From contig NZ_JABEPR010000001.1 in the NCBI RefSeq assembly GCF_013044515.1, positions 310,001 to 374,000 on the forward strand: a DNA stretch of 64,000 nucleotides. Direction: 5' to 3'. Below are positions 19,153-28,371 of this stretch, one piece after another; the stretch's first letter is position 1; each line of letters opens with the position of its first letter. The notes under the pieces are model-generated. The model was not told the origin of the DNA and did not search any database. It saw nothing but the letters and a program-made list of their open reading frames with translations. Origin of the DNA: Sphingomonas sp. ID1715. GTDB taxonomy: Bacteria > Pseudomonadota > Alphaproteobacteria > Sphingomonadales > Sphingomonadaceae. Made by a program: the position numbers and the translations under genes.

Positions 19153-20047
19153 CACCCATTTGGTGCACCGTGCGGAAATAGGCTGCCAGTGCATCGGCGG
19201 CGCCGTCGGACAATTCGATGAATATTCGCCGACCGTCTTCGGTGTCATGTCGCCGCACGAACAGGCCATGCTCGGTGAGCGTCCGGATCCAGCGAAGCGC
19301 GGTGGTCGCCGGCACAGCCGCCGCGATACAAAGGCTGGAGACGGCAACACGGCTCTGCTCGAGCCTCGCCGCCATCAGGTCGAGCAGCATGTCCCAGGCG
19401 GGATCGGCAAACAGGTCCTTGGGAAAGAACTGGTCGCGCAAGCGTCGCACCCGGATCAGCGCCCGCACCTTGTCGGCGTCCAGCTCCTCTTCGCCCGCTC
19501 CTCCGGCCGCCACCGGAAAGGGCGAATATGCCGCTACCCGTGCCGTCGTTGACAGTTCGGCCAAGGCACCGGCGATGCGCGCGACTTCCTCGCTCAGCCG
19601 CCGCAGCCGCTCGGCATCCGCTTCCACGCCCTGATCGTGGAGCCGGTGCTTGCGCTCGGCGACGGCGAAGGCGAGCGCGCCGGTGCGGTCCTCGACAGTG
19701 GCATCGCACAGCAAAGCCACTTTCGGCTCGTCGATCCTCGCCGCGACGAGATCGATCAGTGCGCGCGGTAGCGATATGATCGGTGCTGCCGTTCCGTTCC
19801 GCGCCGCATGATTGGCCCATTCGAGCAGCCGATCGAGCTGCGGCGTGTCCTCCGACACTTCGATGAGCACGGAGTCGACAGCGGCCTGCCGGTTGAGCCG
19901 CTCGCCGGCATCCGCGATTCGTTCGCTGCCGATCACGCGCGCGCCGACACTCTTCGCCGCCGCCAGGGCCGCTGCCCGATCCTGCTCCCGATCCGCGAAA
20001 ATCAATACGGAGGGTTCATCCCCCCAGCCCAGTTCTGCGCCCGACAC
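19139..20047 (-). CDS. Winged-helix (MarR-like) regulator with receiver-like N-terminus
   Basis: 302 residues from the GTG at 20047; a longer frame starts at 20089 but its first 14 residues are Cys/Arg-rich and unlikely. The C-terminal 100 residues form a winged helix: PWD-type helix AWDMLLDLMAARLEQ, recognition region AAVPATTALRWIRTLTEHGL and wing VRRHDTEDGRRIFIELSD. The first 120 residues resemble a response-regulator alpha/beta fold (SVLIFADREQDRAAALAAAK) but without a clear phospho-acceptor. A short coiled coil (AERLRRLSEEVARIAGAL) links them. Target unknown. Confidence 0.75.
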   Translation of the reverse strand: MSGAELGWGDEPSVLIFADREQDRAAALAAAKSVGARVIGSERIADAGERLNRQAAVDSVLIEVSEDTPQLDRLLEWANHAARNGTAAPIISLPRALIDLVAARIDEPKVALLCDATVEDRTGALAFAVAERKHRLHDQGVEADAERLRRLSEEVARIAGALAELSTTARVAAYSPFPVAAGGAGEEELDADKVRALIRVRRLRDQFFPKDLFADPAWDMLLDLMAARLEQSRVAVSSLCIAAAVPATTALRWIRTLTEHGLFVRRHDTEDGRRIFIELSDGAADALAAYFRTVHQMGVRLG

Positions 20048-20101
20048 CCTTTGTTCACCCTTTTGCCCCCGGCATCTGCATGCCTTCATTGTGGGGCAAA
20101 G

Positions 20102-20332
20102 TCAGCCTCTCGACGCTCCATAACGGAGATTTTCGCTACGGAAATCCGGGGCGATCTGTTCGGCTTCGCGTTGCAGGCGGGAAATGGTCTCGTTGAGCGC
20201 TGCGGTGTCTTCGCCTACCGGCGCCTCGCTCAGTAACTGATGCGCCTCGTCCAGCACCGTTCGCAGCAGTCGCACGAGTGCTTCGCTACGCGCTTCGAAG
20301 TCGTCTGGGGCCGGTTCACACTGCAAGGTCAT
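20102..20332 (-). CDS. Small hypothetical protein
   Basis: 76 residues from the ATG at 20332, supported by an AGGAG site about two to six bases upstream. The sequence is acidic and helical with a coiled-coil look (LVRLLRTVLDEAHQLLSEA, LNETISRLQREAEQIA). No family recognised. It lies 54 bases upstream of the winged-helix regulator on the same strand and may be co-transcribed with it. Confidence 0.6.
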   Translation of the reverse strand: MTLQCEPAPDDFEARSEALVRLLRTVLDEAHQLLSEAPVGEDTAALNETISRLQREAEQIAPDFRSENLRYGASRG

Positions 20333-20394
20333 CGCTCCTGGCTGATCCTGATGTGGGCTTGGCGCGAGACGAAAGCAGGGCATTTCTGCCGGAA

Positions 20395-20415
20395 CTTGAT
20401 CCATTCCGGATCAAG
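20395..20415. terminator. Hairpin downstream of pntB
   Basis: CTTGATCC (20395-20402) and GGATCAAG (20408-20415) form a perfect eight-base stem with a five-base loop, 70 bases beyond the pntB stop on the minus strand. No T-run follows, so termination is uncertain; it could instead be an operator for the small gene at 20102-20332. Confidence 0.35.
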
Positions 20416-20486
20416 CTTTGGCAACAGCCTTTCGGAACAAGTGCTTGCGGTCGACAAGGCAGCGCCGTTTCGGCTGCGATTGGTCA

Positions 20487-21923
20487 TCAGTGTATCGACT
20501 TGACGATCTCCTCGACCATCTTCTTGGCATCGGCGAGCAGCATCATCGTGTTGTCGCGGTAGAAGAGCTCATTGTCGACGCCGGCATAGCCGACACCGCC
20601 CATTGACCGCTTGATGAACAGCACGGTCTTCGCCTTTTCGACGTCCAGGACGGGCATGCCGTAGATGGGCGAGCTCTTGTCGGTCTTGGCGGCCGGATTG
20701 GTGACATCGTTGGCGCCGATCACGAAGGCGACATCGGCCTGCGCGAACTCGGAGTTGATGTCCTCCAGCTCGAACACTTCGTCATAGGGCACGTTCGCTT
20801 CGGCAAGCAGCACGTTCATGTGACCCGGCATGCGACCCGCCACCGGGTGGATCGCATATTTGACGTTGACGCCCTTCTCCTTGAGCTTGTCGCCCATTTC
20901 GCGGAGCACATGCTGCGCCTGAGCCACCGCCATACCATAGCCCGGCACGATGATGACCAGTTCCGCCTGCTCCATGAGGAAGGCGGCGTCTTCGGCCGAG
21001 CCGCGCTTCCAGGGACGATCGATCGCCGCCGCCGCGCCGCCAGCGCTCGCCTCGGCGCCAAAGCCGCCGGCGATCACCGAGATGAAGCTGCGGTTCATCG
21101 CCCGGCACATGATGTAGCTGAGGATCGCGCCCGACGAGCCCACCAGCGCGCCGGTGATGATCATCGCGGTGTTGCCAAGGGTGAAGCCCATCGCCGCCGC
21201 CGCCCAGCCCGAATAGCTGTTCAGCATCGAGACGACGACCGGCATGTCCGCTCCGCCTATCGGGATGATCAGCAGGAAGCCGATCAGGAAGCTGAGCGCC
21301 GTGACCGTCCAGAACACCCAGCCGCTCTGGTCCGTCACGAAGTAGGCGATGAGGCCAAGGATCGCGGCCAGCGTGCCGAGATTGATGATGTGCCGTCCGG
21401 GCAGCAGGATCGGCGCGCCCGACATGTTGCCGTTGAGCTTCAGGAAGGCGATAACCGAACCGGAAAAGGTGATGGCGCCGATCGCCACACCCAGCGCCAT
21501 TTCAATCCGGCTGACCGGGAAGATGTTGACGATGTTCGGCCCGGCGAACGGCGTGATCACCTGCGCGATGCCGAAGGCCTGTGGGTTCAGGAAGGCGGCA
21601 GAGGCGACCAGCACCGCGGCGAGACCCACCAGCGAGTGGAAGGCCGCGACCAGCTGCGGCATCGCCGTCATCGCAATGCGGCGGGCGGTGATGAAGCCGA
21701 TCACGCCGCCGATTGCGATGGCGCCGGCGATCTCCGGCAGGCTCGCCAGGTCGTGAGTGAACAAGGTCGTGCCGACGGCGAGCGCCATGCCGGCCATGCC
21801 GAAGCGGTTGCCGCGCCGGCTGCTGGCCGGGCTCGACAGCCCGCGCAGCGCCAGGATGAAGCACACGCCGGCGATCAGATAGGCAAGCGCAACCCAAGGG
21901 TTGATCGGTGCGGCCTCATGCAT
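20487..21923 (-). CDS. pntB: NAD(P) transhydrogenase subunit beta
   Basis: 478 residues. The first 270 residues hold about nine membrane helices (VALAYLIAGVCFILALRG onward); the last 180 form the NADPH-binding domain III with VPGYGMAVAQAQHVLREM, GANDVTNPAA and GGVGYAGVDN. It couples proton entry to hydride transfer from NADH to NADP+. Third gene of the split pntA1-pntA2-pntB operon. Confidence 0.97.
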   Translation of the reverse strand: MHEAAPINPWVALAYLIAGVCFILALRGLSSPASSRRGNRFGMAGMALAVGTTLFTHDLASLPEIAGAIAIGGVIGFITARRIAMTAMPQLVAAFHSLVGLAAVLVASAAFLNPQAFGIAQVITPFAGPNIVNIFPVSRIEMALGVAIGAITFSGSVIAFLKLNGNMSGAPILLPGRHIINLGTLAAILGLIAYFVTDQSGWVFWTVTALSFLIGFLLIIPIGGADMPVVVSMLNSYSGWAAAAMGFTLGNTAMIITGALVGSSGAILSYIMCRAMNRSFISVIAGGFGAEASAGGAAAAIDRPWKRGSAEDAAFLMEQAELVIIVPGYGMAVAQAQHVLREMGDKLKEKGVNVKYAIHPVAGRMPGHMNVLLAEANVPYDEVFELEDINSEFAQADVAFVIGANDVTNPAAKTDKSSPIYGMPVLDVEKAKTVLFIKRSMGGVGYAGVDNELFYRDNTMMLLADAKKMVEEIVKSIH

Positions 21924-21947
21924 GTGTCAGCGCCCCCCGAACCGCAC

Positions 21948-22232
21948 TCAGCGGTCCTTTTTCTTGTACATGGCGAGCATCCGCTCGGTGACGGCAAAGC
22001 CGCCGAAGATGTTGACGCTGGCCAGCACCACCGCCAGCAGCCCCAGCCACTTGGCAACGGACCCGCCCAGCGCCGCAGCCGCCGCGATCAGCGCGCCGAC
22101 GATGATCACCGACGAAATCGCATTGGTCACTGCCATCAAGGGCGTGTGCAGCGCCGGCGTGACCGACCAGACGACATAATAGCCGACGAAACAGGCCAGC
22201 ACGAAGATCGAGAGAATGGCGATGAAGGTCAT
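21948..22232 (-). CDS. pntA2: NAD(P) transhydrogenase subunit alpha, part 2
   Basis: 94 residues with three membrane helices ([58 protein letters not shown]). This is the membrane part of the alpha subunit, encoded separately from the NAD-binding part, as in Rhodospirillum and other alphaproteobacteria. It lies 14 bases after pntA1 and 24 before pntB. Confidence 0.95.
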   Translation of the reverse strand: MTFIAILSIFVLACFVGYYVVWSVTPALHTPLMAVTNAISSVIIVGALIAAAAALGGSVAKWLGLLAVVLASVNIFGGFAVTERMLAMYKKKDR

Positions 22233-22246
22233 GGAGCGTCCTTGGT

Positions 22247-23368
22247 TCAGCTCAGCAGGCGCTGATTGACGACTTGCCCGCCGCGGGTGAGCCGGATCGC
22301 GTCGCCGATCTCATCGTCCACTTGGGGGAGCCCCCCTTCCTTGTTCCAGAAGGCACTGAGGAAGTTGAACAGGTTGCGGGCGAACAGCGACGAGGCGTCG
22401 GCCGCGAGGCGGGACGGCACGTTGCGGTGCCCGACAATCTTCACGCCGTGCCGCTCGACCACCTGGCCGGCGACGGCGCCTTCGACATTGCCGCCCTGCT
22501 CCACCGCCAGATCGACGACGACGCTGCCCGGTTTCATCGTCGCGATCTGCGCGTCGCTGATCAGGCGGGGCGCGGGACGGCCCGGGATCAGCGCCGTGGT
22601 GATGACGATGTCCTGCTTGGCGATGTGGCTGGAGACCAGTTCGGCTTGAGCCTTTTGATACTCCTCGCTCATCTCGGTTGCATAACCGCCCGAGCCCTCG
22701 CCTTCGATGCCCGCGACATTCTCGACGAAGATGGGCTTGGCGCCCAGCGACAGGATCTGCTCCTTGGTAGCGCTGCGCACGTCGGTGGCGGAGACTTGCG
22801 CCCCGAGCCGGCGCGCGGTCGCGATCGCCTGCAGCCCAGCCACGCCCACGCCCATCACGAAGCATTTCGCGGCCGAGACCGTGCCGGCAGCCGTCATCAT
22901 CATCGGAAAGGCACGGCCATATTCCGCCGCCGCGTCCAGCACCGCCTTGTAGCCGGACAGGTTCGATTGCGACGACAGAATGTCCATCGATTGAGCGCGC
23001 GTGATGCGCGGCATGAACTCCATGGCCAGCGCCTCGAGCCCAAGCCCCGCATAGGCGTCGACCCGCGCCCGCTCACCGAAGGGATTGAGGCCGGCGACCA
23101 GCCACGCGCCCTGCTTGGCACCCGCCAGGCTCTCCGGAGGTGGCCCCTGCACGCCCAGGATGATGTCGGCGCCAGACAGCACGTCCGACCGACTCCCGAC
23201 CGTGGCGCCGGCAGCACGATAATCTTCGTCGGAAACCGAAGCGGACGCGCCCGCTCCGCTCTCCACGGCGACTTCGGCGCCGAGGCCCGCGAACTTCTTC
23301 ACGGTCTCCGGCGTCGCGGAAACACGCCGCTCGCCGTCCGCTAACTCCTTGAGGACGGCGAGCTTCAT
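22247..23368 (-). CDS. pntA1: NAD(P) transhydrogenase subunit alpha, part 1
   Basis: 373 residues. Soluble NAD(H)-binding domain I, related to alanine dehydrogenase: [20 protein letters not shown] start, [20 protein letters not shown] Rossmann loop, and [16 protein letters not shown]. It supplies hydride from NADH to the NADP site on PntB. It begins six bases after the small aa3-IV-like gene, so that gene probably heads the operon. Confidence 0.96.
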   Translation of the reverse strand: MKLAVLKELADGERRVSATPETVKKFAGLGAEVAVESGAGASASVSDEDYRAAGATVGSRSDVLSGADIILGVQGPPPESLAGAKQGAWLVAGLNPFGERARVDAYAGLGLEALAMEFMPRITRAQSMDILSSQSNLSGYKAVLDAAAEYGRAFPMMMTAAGTVSAAKCFVMGVGVAGLQAIATARRLGAQVSATDVRSATKEQILSLGAKPIFVENVAGIEGEGSGGYATEMSEEYQKAQAELVSSHIAKQDIVITTALIPGRPAPRLISDAQIATMKPGSVVVDLAVEQGGNVEGAVAGQVVERHGVKIVGHRNVPSRLAADASSLFARNLFNFLSAFWNKEGGLPQVDDEIGDAIRLTRGGQVVNQRLLS

Positions 23369-23374
23369 ACCAAC

Positions 23375-23500
23375 TCAGCCCGCGATCAGGAGAACGACGA
23401 TGAAGGCCACGATAAAGCTCGCAACCGTTCCCCACTTCAGCAGCGCCGTGAAGCCCGAATAGGTCTGCTCATGTGCTTTGATTTCGCCGTTCTGCGCCAT
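23375..23500 (-). CDS. aa3-type cytochrome c oxidase subunit IV-like small membrane protein
   Basis: 41 residues from ATG 23500: MAQNGEIKAHEQTYSGFT start, then one membrane helix (VASFIVAFIVVLLIAG). The KAHE-x-TYSGF pattern followed by a K-W-G and a single helix is the bacterial aa3-oxidase subunit IV family. No oxidase genes are nearby; instead it precedes pntA1 by six bases, a recurring arrangement in this group. It may be a general small respiratory-membrane protein rather than an oxidase subunit. Confidence 0.85.
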   Translation of the reverse strand: MAQNGEIKAHEQTYSGFTALLKWGTVASFIVAFIVVLLIAG

Positions 23501-23571
23501 TTAGTCCTGCATCCGTTAAGGCCCCGGCGCCGTATCTATCGAGCAGTCGGGGAAGCCTCAAGAGACATACT

Positions 23572-23599
23572 GTGTCGTTTAACATCACTTTTACGACAC
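23572..23599. promoter_or_regulatory. Inverted repeat, possible operator
   Basis: GTGTCGT (23572-23578) and ACGACAC (23593-23599) are a perfect seven-base inverted repeat with a 14-base AT-rich spacer, in the divergent region between the transhydrogenase operon and the response regulator, 33 bases before the regulator's start. Arm spacing of two helical turns suits a dimeric regulator. Confidence 0.45.
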
Positions 23600-23631
23600 C
23601 TGGCCTAGACCGCGCATCCCGAGGAGCGCGA

Positions 23632-25062
23632 GTGAGGGATATGGCCAAGGCGAATGCCAAGTTGCTGATGCTGGTCGACGACGAGCCTGCCCAGAAAAGG
23701 CTGGTCGGCGCGATCGCTGCGCGGGCCGGCTGGCGCACGGTGTTTGCCGACGATGCGAGCGCGGCGCGCGGCGTGCTGGAAAGCGAACAGGGCCTGCTGC
23801 TCGATGCCGTGCTGATCGACCAATATGGCCCGGGCGACGCGACCATCGCGCTCATCGAAACACTGCACGCCCGCCGCCCTGCCCTGCCCGTGCTGTTGCT
23901 GACCGCGGACGGCTCGATCGAACTGGCCGTGCGTGCGATGCGGGCGGGCGCGTCCGACTATCTGATCAAGCCGATCGCGCCCGAACGGCTGCTCGGCGCA
24001 CTCGACGCGGCTGTTTCGAGCCGCGCAAATGTCGGCGAGCTCCGGCCGCTGGCGGAGAAGATCAAGGCAGTGCTCGGCTTCGATGAGATCGTCGGGGCCG
24101 CGCCGCAATTCCGCTCCGCGCTCGCCATTGCCGCGAAAGCTGCCCGAGCACGCGTGCCGGTCCTGATCGAAGGCGAGCCGGGCGCCGGCAAGGAGCTGAT
24201 CGCCGAGGCGATCCACGCCGCTTCGCCGCGCACCAAAAAGCCTTGGTCGGTCATCAACTGCGGCGCGATCCCGGAGAACACCGTTGATTCCGAGCTGTTC
24301 GGACATGAGCGTGGCGCGTTCACCGGTGCGTTCGATCGCAAGGTCGGGCGGCTGCAACAGGCGGACGGCGGCACCGTGCTGCTCAAGGAAGTCACCGAAC
24401 TCCCCACCGAAACCCAGGCCAAGCTCGTCCGGCTGCTCGAGACGGGCGAGATCCATCCCCTCGGCGCGCGCGTGTCGCGGGACATCGATGTTCGCCTGAT
24501 CGCCACCTCCAGCCGACCGCTTCAGGAGGAAGTCGCCCAAGGCCGCTTTCGCGAGGACCTCTTCTATCGGCTGAATGTCGTCCATGTTGCGGTCCCGCCG
24601 CTGCGCGACCGTCCCGCCGACATTCCTGCCCTCTCCCGCCACATGCTCGCGCGCATCGCCAGCCAGCCGGGCATGCGGGAGCTGGGCATCACCGATGAGG
24701 CGCTGTCGCTGCTGATGTCGTTTGACTGGCCGGGCAATGTCCGCCAGCTGCAGGCGGCGCTGTTCCGCGCTGCGGTGCTGTGCGACGGCGAGGCGCTGAC
24801 GTCCGCCGACTTCCCGCAGATCGCGCTGCAAAGCCACACCAATGTGACGCGGCTGCTGGCGCCCGTCGCCGGCTCGGGCGTGACCTTGTTCGAGGCGGAC
24901 GGCCATATCCGCAACTTGGAGGAAATCGAGGCCGACGTGATCCGGCTCGCGATCGGCCATTATCGCGGGCGCATGACCGAAGTCGCCCGCCGCCTCGGCA
25001 TCGGCCGGTCCACGCTCTACCGCAAGCTCGGCGAACTCGGCATCGGCGAGGTCGCCGCCTGA
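23632..25062 (+). CDS. Sigma-54-type response regulator with altered Walker B
   Basis: About 476 residues from the GTG at 23632 (GAGGAG five bases upstream); ATG 23641 is an alternative. Receiver domain: acidic pair in LVDDEP, phospho-acceptor Asp63, Thr in LLLTADGS and Lys in LIKPIAP. AAA+ domain: Walker A GEPGAGKE (residue 181), sigma-54 loop GAFTGA (228-233), arginine-finger region FREDLFYRLNV. The Walker B motif reads VLLKEVTE with Lys252 where the family has Asp, so ATP hydrolysis may be lost. A Fis-type HTH ends the protein (TEVARRLGIGRSTLYRKL). Partner kinase not in window. Confidence 0.9.
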   Translation: MRDMAKANAKLLMLVDDEPAQKRLVGAIAARAGWRTVFADDASAARGVLESEQGLLLDAVLIDQYGPGDATIALIETLHARRPALPVLLLTADGSIELAVRAMRAGASDYLIKPIAPERLLGALDAAVSSRANVGELRPLAEKIKAVLGFDEIVGAAPQFRSALAIAAKAARARVPVLIEGEPGAGKELIAEAIHAASPRTKKPWSVINCGAIPENTVDSELFGHERGAFTGAFDRKVGRLQQADGGTVLLKEVTELPTETQAKLVRLLETGEIHPLGARVSRDIDVRLIATSSRPLQEEVAQGRFREDLFYRLNVVHVAVPPLRDRPADIPALSRHMLARIASQPGMRELGITDEALSLLMSFDWPGNVRQLQAALFRAAVLCDGEALTSADFPQIALQSHTNVTRLLAPVAGSGVTLFEADGHIRNLEEIEADVIRLAIGHYRGRMTEVARRLGIGRSTLYRKLGELGIGEVAA

Positions 25063-25111
25063 AGCGGAACGGCTCCATGACACTTTCGTTACAAGGAGCG
25101 GAGGTGTCGGG

Positions 25112-25387
25112 ATGCTGAAGACCAGCGGCTATGTGGTTTCGATTCTGAGCGTTTTTCTGCTCGGCATCGTCGCATGGCAGGGTGCCGACGATCTCGGCCT
25201 GCGCATCCTCGTCGCCCTCGGCATGCTGACATCGATCATTGGCATGGGCATGCGCTGGCTCTCGTTCCAGGCAGAGGAAAAGCCTAGGCGCCGGTCAGGG
25301 CCTGATCACGCTGGCCGCGCCACACGCGAAGTGCCTGCACCGTCTCGGGCACATCGTGAACGCGGACGATCTGCGCACCTGACATGA
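25112..25387 (+). CDS. Small membrane protein overlapping folP
   Basis: 91 residues, ATG at 25112 with an AAGGAG site upstream (25094-25099) and more purines nearer. Two membrane segments (YVVSILSVFLLGIVAWQ, ILVALGMLTSIIGMGMRWL) are followed by a basic, low-complexity tail. The last 104 bases run antisense to the 3' end of folP. The membrane half looks genuine; the tail composition is what one expects from antisense of a GC-rich gene, so the true stop may have been lost by mutation. It follows the response regulator by 49 bases. Confidence 0.55.
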   Translation: MLKTSGYVVSILSVFLLGIVAWQGADDLGLRILVALGMLTSIIGMGMRWLSFQAEEKPRRRSGPDHAGRATREVPAPSRAHRERGRSAHLT

Positions 25388-26348
25388 TGCCGGACAGCGC
25401 CAGCGCGAGCGATCCGCCCAGCCGCTGATCGGCGGGCGCTTCGTTCGACAGCGCGCCGATTATCCGCTTGCGGCTCGCGCCAAGCATCAACGCGCATCCA
25501 AGGCCCTGGAACATGGCCAATCCGTTGATGAGCGCGAGATTGTCGGCGATGGATTTGCCGAAGCCGATACCCGGATCGACGATGATGCGCGACCGCGCCA
25601 CGCCAGCCGCTTCGACGGCAGCCACGCGCGCCTCCAACCAGTCATGGACCGAGAGCAGCGGCTCGGCGCCGAGCGTCTTGGCGTGGAGATCACGCGGGTC
25701 GCCGGCGTGCATCAGCACGACCGGACAACCGGCGCGCACGACCAGATCGAGCGCCCGATCGTCGTAGAGAAGAGCGGACACGTCGTTGACGATCGCCGCT
25801 CCGGCCGCGAGCGCCGCCTCCATTACCGCCGCGTTGCGCGTATCGACGGAGACCGCCACGCCGGCGCGCGCGAGCCGCTCGACCACGGGCACGACCCGCT
25901 CGATCTCGTCGCCTTCCCAGACCGGCTGCGCGCCCGGCCGCGTCGATTCGCCGCCGACATCCACAAGGGCCGCGCCTTCTCCGGCTGCGGCGACCCCGGC
26001 GGCGACCGCGGCGTCGACATCCGCATGCACGCCGCCGTCCGAGAAACTGTCCGGCGTGACGTTCAGGATCGCCGCCACTTGCGGCTGGTCGAAGCGGATC
26101 GTGCGCGCGCCGAGCTGCAGCGAAGGCCGCGGTGCCGCCAGGCGCTGCGCCACCGGCTGCACTTCGTCGGGCAATGACTGAGCCTCGCCGACGGGCACGA
26201 GGCGCTTGGCTGCGCGACGCCCCTCGCGCACTTCGATCAGTTCATAGGCGGAGTGCCAGAGCAGGCCACCGGCAAGACGCGCGGGTTCAGGCTCGAGCCC
26301 GATCGGACCGTCCACAAAGGCGGTCGGCTTGAGATAAAAGCGCTTCAC
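25284..26348 (-). CDS. folP: Dihydropteroate synthase
   Basis: 354 residues. It joins p-aminobenzoate to dihydropterin pyrophosphate in folate synthesis and is the sulfonamide target. Family signatures: VAAILNVTPDSFSDGG (about residue 90), VDVGGESTRPGA, IVNDVSALLYD, and VDPGIGFGKSIADN. An N-terminal extension of about 80 residues before the TIM barrel is longer than in E. coli (282 residues). Same strand as ccrM, 15 bases after its stop. Confidence 0.95.
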   Translation of the reverse strand: MKRFYLKPTAFVDGPIGLEPEPARLAGGLLWHSAYELIEVREGRRAAKRLVPVGEAQSLPDEVQPVAQRLAAPRPSLQLGARTIRFDQPQVAAILNVTPDSFSDGGVHADVDAAVAAGVAAAGEGAALVDVGGESTRPGAQPVWEGDEIERVVPVVERLARAGVAVSVDTRNAAVMEAALAAGAAIVNDVSALLYDDRALDLVVRAGCPVVLMHAGDPRDLHAKTLGAEPLLSVHDWLEARVAAVEAAGVARSRIIVDPGIGFGKSIADNLALINGLAMFQGLGCALMLGASRKRIIGALSNEAPADQRLGGSLALALSGIMSGAQIVRVHDVPETVQALRVWRGQRDQALTGA

Positions 26349-26363
26349 CCCTCACCGTCCGGA

Positions 26364-27660
<1,297 letters not shown>

Positions 27661-28263
27661 TCACAGGGACAGCAAAGCTTGCGCGACCGGTGCGAAGCTG
27701 CGGCGGTGCAGCGGCGTCGGGCCCAGCCGATGGAGCGCCTCGCGGTGGGTCGGACAGCCATAGCCCTTGTTGGACGCCCAGCCATAGCCGGGATGCTCGG
27801 CATCGGCGGCGATCATCAACTGATCGCGATGATGCTTGGCGATCACCGAGGCCGCTGCGATAGACACGCACAGCGCGTCGCCGCCGACGATGGTCGTGCA
27901 GGGATGATCCCAGCGGGGCTTCGCATTGCCGTCGATCAGCACCATGCCGGGCGCAACGCCAAGCGCCTCGACCGCACGCGTCATCGCCAGCATCGTCGCC
28001 CAGTAGATGTTGAGCCGGTCAATCTCCTCGACGCTGGCGACGCCGACGCCGACCAGCGCGATCTTGTAGAGCCGCTTGGATAGCTCCGCGCGCGTGGCGG
28101 CTGTCAGCTTCTTCGAATCGTCGATTCCGCGCGGCACACCCCTCTCGGGCAGCACCACGGCCGCCGCCACGACCGGACCGGCCAAAGGCCCGCGCCCAGC
28201 CTCGTCCACGCCGACCAGGGGCGTTGGGTGCGGAAGTTCGAGTTTCCTTGATGGCCTGGGCAT
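27661..28263 (-). CDS. rnhB: Ribonuclease HII
   Basis: 200 residues from the ATG at 28263 (a GTG two codons earlier is possible). It removes RNA from RNA-DNA hybrids, including single ribonucleotides. Catalytic acidic residues lie in VGVDEAGRGPLAGPV (DEAGRG) and VLIDGNAKP, and SVIAKHHRD is also conserved. It precedes ccrM on the same strand, a pairing found in other alphaproteobacteria. Confidence 0.95.
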   Translation of the reverse strand: MPRPSRKLELPHPTPLVGVDEAGRGPLAGPVVAAAVVLPERGVPRGIDDSKKLTAATRAELSKRLYKIALVGVGVASVEEIDRLNIYWATMLAMTRAVEALGVAPGMVLIDGNAKPRWDHPCTTIVGGDALCVSIAAASVIAKHHRDQLMIAADAEHPGYGWASNKGYGCPTHREALHRLGPTPLHRRSFAPVAQALLSL

Positions 28264-28272
28264 ATACACTCG

Positions 28273-28361
28273 GTTCGGGCTGAGCTTGTCGAAGCCCTCC
28301 CTTTTCTAAGACTTTGGGGACGAAGAAGGGAGGCCTTCGACAAGCTCAGGCCAGACCGAAC
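28273..28361. repeat. Palindromic intergenic repeat (CTGAGCTTGTCGAAG family)
   Basis: An 89-base inverted repeat fills the thiD-rnhB gap. The left arm contains CTGAGCTTGTCGAAG followed by CCCTCC; the right arm carries the reverse complement GGAGG and CTTCGACAAGCTCAG. Outer ends GTTCGG / CCGAAC also pair. I associate this arm sequence with dispersed intergenic repeats of sphingomonads and relatives. Confidence 0.8.
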
Positions 28362-28371
28362 TGGGGATAAC

